From NCBI GenBank assembly GCA_030614005.1, contig JAUWKS010000020.1, positions 1-54,033 on the forward strand: DNA of 54,033 bases, in the 5' to 3' direction. This DNA is from Candidatus Heimdallarchaeota archaeon (GTDB lineage: Archaea; Asgardarchaeota; Heimdallarchaeia; JABLTI01). The translations under genes were made by a program, and so were the position numbers. Shown piece after piece: positions 26,780-34,244 of this stretch; position 1 is the first letter of the stretch, and each line of letters opens with the position of its first letter. Under the pieces are notes generated by a model. The model did not search any database. It worked only from the letters and a program-made list of their open reading frames with translations, and was not told the DNA's origin.

Positions 26780-27040
26780 TTATTTTGCTTGAAGTTCTTT
26801 TTGAACTTGCTCTATTGGAGGTACTTCTCCTCTCCAAGCTTTAACTTCACTATCGGATTCATCGACAATAATCAAAGAAGGTGTTGAAAGAACATCAAAA
26901 TAAACTGATTCTGATAAACCTTCTTCATCATCTAAATTGAACCACTCAACAACAGTACCTTTTTCTTCAAGTTTTTTTGCCATAGCTTTTGCTGGAGGGC
27001 AATTTGGACAATCTGCTTTTGTAAATACTTTTAATTTCAT
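26780..27040 (-). CDS. small thioredoxin-fold (glutaredoxin-like) protein
   Basis: The 86-aa protein has the redox motif CPNC at residues 11-14 after a KVFTKAD strand, a cis-Pro segment STPSLIIV and a final helix. It resembles the NrdH/glutaredoxin type. Sitting between the NrdD C-terminal gene and nrdG, it could supply electrons to the reductase or protect its cysteines. Many anaerobic reductases use formate instead, but some archaeal and bacterial class III enzymes use a NrdH-like protein. Confidence 0.85.
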   Translation of the reverse strand: MKLKVFTKADCPNCPPAKAMAKKLEEKGTVVEWFNLDDEEGLSESVYFDVLSTPSLIIVDESDSEVKAWRGEVPPIEQVQKELQAK

Positions 27041-27152
27041 TATCTATCTATCCTCAAATTTTTTTCTGTCTGTTTTACTATTAATCTAAAAAATAAATAT
27101 AAAAAGATAAAGGAAGAGAAGAGGCGAACGAGGTTCGACCTGATCATGCACC

Positions 27153-27386
27153 CTACACGTCATCAGACCAATAATTGCCTTTTTGTCTTCTCTTTAACTC
27201 TGATTTCTTAGAGTTGTTCCAGTTATCAATTATACTAAAGTATCCTACTACCCTGCTAATACCGTAAACATTGTCGCTGTTACAGTATGGGCAATTAGGA
27301 GTAGAACACGTTTCACCTGCATGTTCTATATTTTGTTCTGTTGTTACTTCGGTTATTTTTGTTATAGTTGTTTTTGCCTGTTCCAT
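27153..27386 (-). CDS. separate C-terminal glycyl-radical domain of anaerobic ribonucleotide reductase
   Basis: The 77-aa protein has a flexible N-terminus (1-26), then a CPYC half zinc site (Cys32, Cys35), then ISRVVGYFSIIDNWN, in which Gly48 matches the radical glycine of class III reductases, and SELKRRQKGNYW. These are the residues missing from the end of the large NrdD gene upstream. GAGG lies 8 bases before ATG, so it is translated independently. Its frame differs from the upstream gene and 68 bp lie between them. A YfiD-like (GrcA) replacement role is the main alternative. Confidence 0.85.
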   Translation of the reverse strand: MEQAKTTITKITEVTTEQNIEHAGETCSTPNCPYCNSDNVYGISRVVGYFSIIDNWNNSKKSELKRRQKGNYWSDDV

Positions 27387-27454
27387 ACAATTTTTCCTCG
27401 ATAGTTTATTTTTCTTTTTACGCCATTTTTCGATTTGTTTTCTTTTTCAGCCCA

Positions 27455-29875
27455 CTATTGACCTTGTACAGAAGAACTTGTTGATCTGCCAAAGCCCCTA
27501 CTAACTTGTCCACAATCTCTACAGACTGTAAACTCTGGTGAAAACACTATCTGTGCGCTCTGGGTATTGTCCCATGTTTTCTTAACCAGATTCATTATTG
27601 ATTCCGCCGAGGGTTTTTGCTCGCCGACGAATATGTGTGTGATAGAACCGCTTTCAATGAGGGTATTGAATTTCCCTTGTTTTGAAATTCTATCAATAAT
27701 ATCAATAGGTGCATCAGCTGCGAAGTGTGCACTATTGGTATAGTAAATTGATCCTTCGTCAATATCACCCTTGACATAATGAATACTGTCAGGATATTCC
27801 TTAAGATCAGTTCTCGCGAATTTAAAAGGAGCACTTTCTCCTGGAGTTTCTTCAAGAGTAACAGTTAGACCATGTAGTTTTTGGAGAGCTTTTGCTTTTA
27901 GGTTCATTCCAGCAATAATCTTTAGGCCTAGTTTGTAGGCTTTTTCGCTGTCATGTTGTTCTTCATCAATAAGATATTGAACACATTCATTTAATCCTAT
28001 AACGCCTATAATGTAAGTTGCTTTTTCCAAATCAACATAAGGTCTACCATCTTCAGCAATCATACCAATTTGCCAAAGGGTGCCATTTTCTTGAGTCATG
28101 AGTTGAGTAATGAATTCCTTCTTCTCAAGATGAGCTTCCATTGCTAAATCCATTGCTCGTCTAATTTCTTCAATTGTTTTCTTTACGTTACCTTTTCCGG
28201 CTCGATACGCTGCTTGTGGTAAATTAATGCTCACATTTTGGAACCCACAATAACGCATGCTTTCAGGATGTTCAATCATATACATGTCAGTGATTGTTGT
28301 TTTTAATCGACAGCACATTGAAAGATTGATTTCATCGCGATCAAATATGAAATAAGTTGAACCATTTTCAGAGGATATTTTACATGCCAGTTCCAACAAT
28401 TTATACTGTTCAGGATCATCAAAGGAACTTTGATCAATATGTAAATCAAATTTTGGAAATGGGAAGACTTTCGATTCAGAATCTCCTTCTAACCAAACTT
28501 CCATTAATGCTTTAGCAAATAATTGTGTTTCTTTTTCATACTCGCCATAATTTTTTCCAGTATATTTACCACCAGGGCCAATTGCGGGTATGTTTTTGAG
28601 ATATCTTGGAATGCCTAAATGAATATTAAAATCTACAAAAAGGGTTTGTCCCCCTCTTGAGAACGCATTTTGACTGCAAGAATAAATCAATCGCTGTGCT
28701 TCTTGTTTTATTTGTTTATATGGGACACCAACAAAATAAGGGGCATAAAAGATATTCAGATAAGCTAATCCTAAAGCACCGGCATAATATGCTTGCATTG
28801 AAGCTAAGAAGGTATTAAGATGTCCAGTAAGAGTATCTGCATGATTTGCTGGGTTTGAAACGGTTGAGAGATTTAACAAGTTCAATCCATATTTTTTGAT
28901 ATATTCTAAGCTATGAGCAGAGCAATACACCCTGACTGGGAAACCCAAATCATGCAGGTAAATCATTCCTTTTCTGTGTGCATTTGCTACTTCCTTGGAG
29001 AAGAGCTCTTGAAGAGCAAATTTTTTCAATATTGCTTCTGCAATAGCTAAGTTCACCGCCTCTGGATTATTGGCGACTACGTTACTATTTTCTTTGCTTT
29101 TTGAAAGTATAAGTTGTTTAAGATCGAATGTGGGTATACCAATAGTTTTCTGTTGAACCAATTTAGTATTATACCCTCGAGTAAATAATTCATTATCAAC
29201 CAAACTTCTGATAAAATCAACTGATATTACACCTATGCCAGATGCAAATATCTTTCTTTCAACTTCTATGGAAACAGAATCAGCATCTGCACGATTTAAT
29301 CCTGCTTCTTTAACCAAAGCGGCAGTAATTTTTGTTCGGTCCCAACCAGAAATTTCCTCTCGAGTATCAGCTGATACCATTAACAGAAGTTCAGTAGAAT
29401 CACGACTTTTCACATCTACTTCCTTTACTACTTTTAATTTCTCCAACTCACGTTCAAATGAAGCGATATCTGTGAATCGTCTATAAACTGAAGCATAACG
29501 AATATAAGCAACTTCATCGAGTCCTCGGAGTTTTTCCATAACTAATTCTCCTACGACACTAGCTTCAATTTCCAATTCTTCATTTTTTCTTAATTCACTT
29601 TCAATTTCATCTATAACGTCTTCAATTTCCTCAGAAGAAATAGGTCTTTTTTCGCAGGCTTTTACGATACCTTTTTTGACTTTCTCACGATCAAATGGTT
29701 CCCTACGTTTATCCTTCTTTACAATAGTAAGCTTCACTTGTTCTATTCGTTCATAAGTTGAAAATCGCTTTTTACATTGAAGACATTCTCTTCTTCGTCT
29801 ATTTGCTTTCATGTCTTCTGACGCTCGTTTATCAACGACTCGAGTATTTGGCGATTGACAGTAAGGGCATTTCAT
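27455..29875 (-). CDS. nrdD: NrdR repressor fused to anaerobic ribonucleotide reductase large subunit (NrdD), C-terminus lacking
   Basis: The 806-aa protein begins with a complete NrdR-type module: zinc ribbon MKCPYCQ...CLQCKKRFSTYER (Cys3, 6, 31, 34), RRRR, then an ATP cone (KKDKRREPFDREKVKKGI to about residue 148). A second ATP cone (about 150-245) is the one normally found in NrdD. The catalytic barrel follows, with SMCCRL near residue 521, which holds the catalytic Cys. It ends with a half zinc site CRDC (Cys785, Cys788) and stops; the other half and the radical Gly are encoded by the 27153-27386 gene. It makes dNTPs anaerobically. Upstream lies a 340-bp structured leader with an NrdR-box-like site. 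Confidence 0.92.
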   Translation of the reverse strand: MKCPYCQSPNTRVVDKRASEDMKANRRRRECLQCKKRFSTYERIEQVKLTIVKKDKRREPFDREKVKKGIVKACEKRPISSEEIEDVIDEIESELRKNEELEIEASVVGELVMEKLRGLDEVAYIRYASVYRRFTDIASFERELEKLKVVKEVDVKSRDSTELLLMVSADTREEISGWDRTKITAALVKEAGLNRADADSVSIEVERKIFASGIGVISVDFIRSLVDNELFTRGYNTKLVQQKTIGIPTFDLKQLILSKSKENSNVVANNPEAVNLAIAEAILKKFALQELFSKEVANAHRKGMIYLHDLGFPVRVYCSAHSLEYIKKYGLNLLNLSTVSNPANHADTLTGHLNTFLASMQAYYAGALGLAYLNIFYAPYFVGVPYKQIKQEAQRLIYSCSQNAFSRGGQTLFVDFNIHLGIPRYLKNIPAIGPGGKYTGKNYGEYEKETQLFAKALMEVWLEGDSESKVFPFPKFDLHIDQSSFDDPEQYKLLELACKISSENGSTYFIFDRDEINLSMCCRLKTTITDMYMIEHPESMRYCGFQNVSINLPQAAYRAGKGNVKKTIEEIRRAMDLAMEAHLEKKEFITQLMTQENGTLWQIGMIAEDGRPYVDLEKATYIIGVIGLNECVQYLIDEEQHDSEKAYKLGLKIIAGMNLKAKALQKLHGLTVTLEETPGESAPFKFARTDLKEYPDSIHYVKGDIDEGSIYYTNSAHFAADAPIDIIDRISKQGKFNTLIESGSITHIFVGEQKPSAESIMNLVKKTWDNTQSAQIVFSPEFTVCRDCGQVSRGFGRSTSSSVQGQ

Positions 29876-29929
29876 TATTCTAGTTCACTCGTTTTTTCTT
29901 AGGCACTATTTTCCTGCGCCGATTTTTAT

Positions 29930-30030
29930 TTTGGCGTTTTATGTCGGTTCTAGGAGACGGTCTCACCTCTAAGCGAGTTTGTTTCCTTTACAGCCCACCC
30001 TATACCACCACATCTGGTGGTTTGTGGTCC
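29930..30030 (-). promoter_or_regulatory. structured leader upstream of the NrdR-NrdD gene
   Basis: The 340-bp gap 29876-30215 carries no ORF. It contains a perfect 7-bp hairpin ACCACCA-CATC-TGGTGGT (30004-30021) and a GC-richer stretch with GGAGACGGTCTC at 29953-29964, itself self-complementary. Base composition is clearly higher in G+C than the flanks. It may be the untranslated leader of the reductase mRNA. I could not match it to a known riboswitch. Confidence 0.35.
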
Positions 30031-30035
30031 CTCAA

Positions 30036-30051
30036 ACACAACATATTGTAT
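30036..30051 (-). promoter_or_regulatory. NrdR-box-like sequence
   Basis: ACACAACATATTGTAT agrees at 14 of 16 places with the bacterial NrdR box as I recall it (acaCwAtATaTwGtgt). It overlaps an inverted repeat AACATAT-TGT-ATATGTT (30040-30056). It lies 160 bp upstream of the NrdR-NrdD start. NrdR normally needs two boxes; I do not see a clear second one. Confidence 0.4.
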
Positions 30052-30215
30052 ATGTTATTTGTTTCTGAACGCTTTGTATTTAAATGTTATGTGAATGAGA
30101 ATTTTTATAAGAATAAATAATCATCTATAAAAATCAAAAAATAGTTCACCAAATTTTTTTTCACTCGGATAACTTGTAAAACAAAAAAAGAGAAAATGTC
30201 CTATAAATATTTCAT

Positions 30216-31982
30216 CTACAGAACAGTTACGGATTTGGCCAAGTTTCTAGGAAAATCAGGATCATTTCCGCGAAGTATAGAAAGATGATAAGCAATTAAC
30301 TGCAGAATAGGAATTATAACAATTGGTTCAAGAGCAACTTTTGCTAGAGGGATATAATGATCAAAGATGTCTAGCTTTTCAGAGGAAATGCCGATTATAA
30401 TTCCACCACGAGCTTTGATCTGCATAATGTTATTGATCATATCATCTTTAGTTTCATCATTTGGAACGAGTGCAATGCATGATACACCAGGTTCAATAAG
30501 TGCAAGAGTATGATGTTTTAATTCACCACCTGCCAGAGCATCAGCGTGAATATAGGCAATTTCCTTAATTTTAAGTTCGCCTTCCATTGCAACTGGAAAA
30601 GCAACTCCACGTCCAATTAGAAATAAATTTTGTTTATTCAGAACCTCTTTAGATAACTCCTTGATAAAATCAGATTGTTTCATTATAATCTCAAATTGAA
30701 AAATTACTTCATTGAGGTGTTCTTTACCTTCTGCAAGTTGATTGTTTAAAGCATATGCTAACATCACCAAAATAAGTACTTGAGAGGTGAAAGCTTTCGT
30801 TGAAGCAACAGCAATTTCAGGGCCAGCGTTTAAAGTAAGAAATTGTTCGGACTCACGCATAATAGTACTACCCATAACATTTACTAAAGAAACAACTTTT
30901 GCACCTTTGCTTTTGGCAATTTTAATTCCTTCCAAAACATCTGCAGTTTCACCAGATTGACTAATGGCGAAAAGAACTGTTTCGTTATCAAACAAATTCT
31001 GATAGGTTTTAAATTCAGACCCTAAAATAGGCATGAAGTTTCGATGGCAAAGTTTAGCAAAATAAATCGATGCTATGAGACAAGCACGATAAGAAGTTCC
31101 AGAACCGAGAAAATAGACATTTTTTGCTTGGGTCAACAAGGTAACAAGTTCAGCTAATTTTGCTGGATCTTGATCCAATGCTTGCTTTGAAACCTCAGCT
31201 TCTTCAAATATTTCCTTTAGCATGAAATGTGGATAACCATCTTTTGTGGCTTGCTCTGCAGTCCAGTCGATTGTAGATATTTCCTTCTTAATTTCTTTAC
31301 CTGCTGCTAAATCATAAATTGTGCATTCATCATTTAGGATTGCTAATTCATAGTTCTCTAAAATAATTGCTTTATTTGTATATTCTAAGAAGGAAGTCAT
31401 ATCAGATGAAGCGAAGAATTCATTTTCACCAACGCCAATAATTAGTGGAGAATCCTTTCTAAAACAATAAATATCACCTGATTTTTTACTTAACAATAAG
31501 AAAGTGAAAGCTCCTTTTGCTTGTTCAGAAGTTTCCTTTATTGCTTTGATTATATCTTTGGCTTGTTTCATATTTTCTTCTATTAAATGAACTAAGACTT
31601 CAGTATCTGTTGTTGATGTAAAATGGTGTCCTTTTTCTACTAATTGTCTTTTCAATTCAACATAATTTTCTAAAATGCCATTGTGTACAAGAGCATATTC
31701 ACCATCACAAGATGTAAAAGGATGGGCATTTTCCATCGTTACATTGCCATGAGTTGCCCAACGAGTATGAGCAATGCCTACTTTTCCTGTTAAAGATAAG
31801 AAATCAACTTTAGCATTTACTCGCTCAATTCGTCCTGTTCCTTTTCTAACAACTATAATATTATTTCCATTTAAAGAGGCCATACCACAGGAGTCATAAC
31901 CACGATATTCTAATCGTTTCAATGAAGCCAGTAATATTGGTGAGGCCTTTTGCTTTCCTGTATAACCGATTATTCCGCACAT
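30216..31982 (-). CDS. glmS: glutamine-fructose-6-phosphate aminotransferase (isomerizing)
   Basis: The product (588 aa) starts MCGIIGYTGK, where Cys2 becomes the N-terminal nucleophile of the glutaminase domain. Then come RRLEYRGYDS, AHTRWATHG, HNGILEN, two SIS sugar-isomerase domains (SGTSYRACLIA, SQSGETADVLEGI) and the C-terminal GGELKHHTLALI and final KSVTV. It makes glucosamine-6-phosphate from fructose-6-phosphate and glutamine. The ATG at 31982 is chosen because Cys must follow Met; an upstream in-frame ATG would mask it. No glmS ribozyme is expected in archaea and I see none. Confidence 0.95.
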   Translation of the reverse strand: MCGIIGYTGKQKASPILLASLKRLEYRGYDSCGMASLNGNNIIVVRKGTGRIERVNAKVDFLSLTGKVGIAHTRWATHGNVTMENAHPFTSCDGEYALVHNGILENYVELKRQLVEKGHHFTSTTDTEVLVHLIEENMKQAKDIIKAIKETSEQAKGAFTFLLLSKKSGDIYCFRKDSPLIIGVGENEFFASSDMTSFLEYTNKAIILENYELAILNDECTIYDLAAGKEIKKEISTIDWTAEQATKDGYPHFMLKEIFEEAEVSKQALDQDPAKLAELVTLLTQAKNVYFLGSGTSYRACLIASIYFAKLCHRNFMPILGSEFKTYQNLFDNETVLFAISQSGETADVLEGIKIAKSKGAKVVSLVNVMGSTIMRESEQFLTLNAGPEIAVASTKAFTSQVLILVMLAYALNNQLAEGKEHLNEVIFQFEIIMKQSDFIKELSKEVLNKQNLFLIGRGVAFPVAMEGELKIKEIAYIHADALAGGELKHHTLALIEPGVSCIALVPNDETKDDMINNIMQIKARGGIIIGISSEKLDIFDHYIPLAKVALEPIVIIPILQLIAYHLSILRGNDPDFPRNLAKSVTVL

Positions 31983-32204
31983 AGTGTTTCCTCTTAAATA
32001 TAAATTGCCAATTAGGAGTCTATCTCGTAGATATAGAAAAGAGCTAATCAATTAAAAGCAATTCTAAAATTTCTTTCAAACCATTATAACTTTTTTAGTA
32101 ATGGTTACAATTATAAATGAAGACTAATCTCTATTGTTACAAAAACCATTATTAATTAAATGTTAGCGGTAGTGTGCACACAAGAAATGATGTGAGAGAA
32201 AAAA

Positions 32205-33173
32205 ATGGAAAAAAAACTTCTTACTGAAACTTCCAAAGGATTAACAGCAAAAGACATTCATATGTTCAGTGATCCAGAAAAAATGAAACCAATTTTAAAT
32301 AAAATTCGATGGGAGATATTGCAACGATTATCAAAAGAACCAAAGTTCCCTGCTAATCTTGCAAGGGAAATGAATGTTCATGAACAAAAAATCTACTACC
32401 ACATGCGACAGTTAATTCAAAATGGATTAGTAACTGTTGCATTTGAGAAGGAAATCCGAGGGGCAATTGCAAAATTTTATACTGTAACTGAGAAAGCTTA
32501 TGGAATTGAATTGCACCCTGAGAAGAAAGGGCTACAATTTAGGTCTATGGAAACATCAAATGAAATGTTAATGAGATTCTTTAGTGAATTTTCGGATGAA
32601 TCTAAATTTGACGGTTTGATAGTTGTTGGATCTCCTGAAGCTCACGGTCCCCATAAAACGTGGGCTCGAGATGGTCACTATGCAATATATCTAGGAATGT
32701 TCATTGGTCAATTTCTCCCTCCAAAGAAAGACCTCTATGTAAAATTAGACGTAGAAGTTCGTGCAGAAAAAGAGTATGATCAAAATATGATTTTAATTGG
32801 AGGACCAGCTGTCAATTTAGTTACAAAGGATATAAATTCAAAAATGAAAAAGCCAATTTTTGATAACCATATTCAAGGCATTGCACCGGATGCAAGATTT
32901 GGTCGGGGGATAACTTCAACACAATCAAATACTTTCTATTCTCAAAATAACGCAGGAATAATTTTCAAAACGCCTAATCCCTACAATGCAGAAAAAACAA
33001 TAGTTGCCTTTGCAGGTCAAGGAAGGAGAGGAACAAAAGCAGCAATTATTGCCTTGACGCACCGTTGGGAAGAAATTTTGAAAGATTATAAAAGTGGGAG
33101 TTTTAGAAAAGTGGTCGAAGGGTATGATCTCGATGGAGATGGAACCATTGATTCTGTGGAAATACTGGAATAA
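32205..33173 (+). CDS. ArsR-like winged-helix protein with surface-protein-like C-terminal domain
   Basis: The first about 100 residues of 322 form a winged helix (IRWEILQRLSKEPKFPANLAREMNVHEQKIYYHMRQLIQNGLV; motifs only). The rest contains GGPAVNLVTKDINSKM and GIIFKTPNPYNAEKTIVAFAGQGRRGTKAAIIAL-type strands (shown as GGPAVNLVT and FAGQGRRGT), a module seen in archaeal S-layer proteins, and ends with a calcium-loop-like DLDGDGTIDS. A DNA-binding head with a surface-type domain but no signal peptide is odd; it is probably intracellular and may sense a glycan or nucleotide. A divergent promoter is shared with glmS. Confidence 0.7.
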   Translation: MEKKLLTETSKGLTAKDIHMFSDPEKMKPILNKIRWEILQRLSKEPKFPANLAREMNVHEQKIYYHMRQLIQNGLVTVAFEKEIRGAIAKFYTVTEKAYGIELHPEKKGLQFRSMETSNEMLMRFFSEFSDESKFDGLIVVGSPEAHGPHKTWARDGHYAIYLGMFIGQFLPPKKDLYVKLDVEVRAEKEYDQNMILIGGPAVNLVTKDINSKMKKPIFDNHIQGIAPDARFGRGITSTQSNTFYSQNNAGIIFKTPNPYNAEKTIVAFAGQGRRGTKAAIIALTHRWEEILKDYKSGSFRKVVEGYDLDGDGTIDSVEILE

Positions 33174-33181
33174 AGAAAAAA

Positions 33182-33202
33182 AGAAAGAAGAGATTTCTTT
33201 CT
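33182..33202. terminator. bidirectional hairpin terminator
   Basis: AGAAAGAA (33182-33189) pairs with TTCTTTCT (33195-33202) between two convergent genes. Confidence 0.4.
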
Positions 33203-33232
33203 AGATTTAATCAACGAAACAAAATAACCAAA

Positions 33233-34036
33233 TTAACTTTCTTTGGGTTCTTCTGTTTCAGTTGGGTCTTCTTTTGATTTGTTTATCAATGCATCGAGTT
33301 TCTTTTGATCTTCTTCTGAAAGTCGATCCACAGTTTGTTGAGATTGTTTCATAAAGTGACGAATAAACATTCCTTGCAATGGAACCATTGAAAGCGATGT
33401 CTCTGCACGTTGATTATAATCATTGATTGCCGTTCCCCGCAAAGTTAGAAGTGCTTCCTTAGTCATTGAACCTTTTCCAAGTCCCTCACAAGTTGAGTCA
33501 GAAATGTAGAATTTTTGACCATTATACGAAAGTGGGAAAGTTTTGCAATAGATGGGCATTGTGAAATAAATGTTGCAGATTTTATTATCTACATCATAGA
33601 AAGGACAGGTGCCTTTACCATTTTCATCTACATCCTTCATCAGGATATAAGGAATAATCGCTATTTTAGAAATTTCGTCTGCTTCACTTATGCTCTGAAG
33701 TTCTAAATGAGGGAGAATTATTTGAATGAAGCTCCCTTGTTTAGTCCATCGTGCAAGATCAGTAAACGTTATTGGAATAGAGTTTCTATTCTGGCAGCAA
33801 GCACCACATTTCGTACATTCAAACTTAAATTTAGCAGTTTCTTTTTCTTCTGGTTTTTCTACTGGCTTTGCTTTGGATTTCTCTTCGGGTTCTTCTTTTG
33901 GTTTCTTTTCTGGTTTTTCTACTGGCTTTGCTTTGGATTTCTCTTCGGGTTCTTCTTTTGGTTTCTTTTCTGGTTTTTCAACTGGTTTTTCTTCAACAGG
34001 TTGTTCAGATTTTTTTGTTTTCTTTTTAGCAGACAT
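33233..34036 (-). CDS. YkgJ-type cysteine-cluster (zinc/iron chelatase-like) protein with charged N-terminal repeats
   Basis: The 267-aa product has a low-complexity N-terminus (residues 1-70) made of Lys/Glu/Pro repeats; 20 residues starting KPEKKPKEEP are exactly repeated because of a perfect 60-bp tandem DNA repeat (33850-33969). The conserved domain starts CTKCGACCQNR, followed by ICNIYFTMPIYCKTFPL, a C-x2-C-x2-CC plus C...C arrangement typical of YkgJ/UPF0153 proteins thought to bind Zn or Fe-S. Role unknown. Divergent from glyS. Confidence 0.8.
   Translation of the reverse strand: MSAKKKTKKSEQPVEEKPVEKPEKKPKEEPEEKSKAKPVEKPEKKPKEEPEEKSKAKPVEKPEEKETAKFKFECTKCGACCQNRNSIPITFTDLARWTKQGSFIQIILPHLELQSISEADEISKIAIIPYILMKDVDENGKGTCPFYDVDNKICNIYFTMPIYCKTFPLSYNGQKFYISDSTCEGLGKGSMTKEALLTLRGTAINDYNQRAETSLSMVPLQGMFIRHFMKQSQQTVDRLSEEDQKKLDALINKSKEDPTETEEPKES
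33850..33969. repeat. two perfect 60-bp tandem repeats
   Basis: Unit 33850-33909 is followed by an identical unit 33910-33969 and part of a third. It is in frame within the N-terminal Lys/Glu/Pro region of the YkgJ-like gene, so it encodes 20 residues per unit. Identity at the DNA level suggests a recent expansion. Confidence 0.85.
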
Positions 34037-34244
34037 AGTAAATGCACCTATAATATGAAAACTGGAAAAAACTAAAGAAAAAACTTGCTATTCAATCGAA
34101 ATTGTTGTTTTATTGAGAAATGTATTGAAAAGAAAAAAACCATTAAAACAAAAAGTATTTTAACTTCAATATTTGGCATCAAATACGTGAATACAATATA
34201 TCGATTAGAGATTTTTGTTGGTAACATAATTGGAGAAATTAAAA

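Noticed and set aside
31983..32204. glmS ribozyme in the leader of glmS
   Set aside because: The element is bacterial and no fitting core was seen in this AT-rich leader.
33707..34075. Long plus-strand ORFs opposite the YkgJ-like gene
   Set aside because: They are the complement of Lys/Glu/Pro repeats, producing Phe/Trp-rich or Ser/Gly-rich artefacts.
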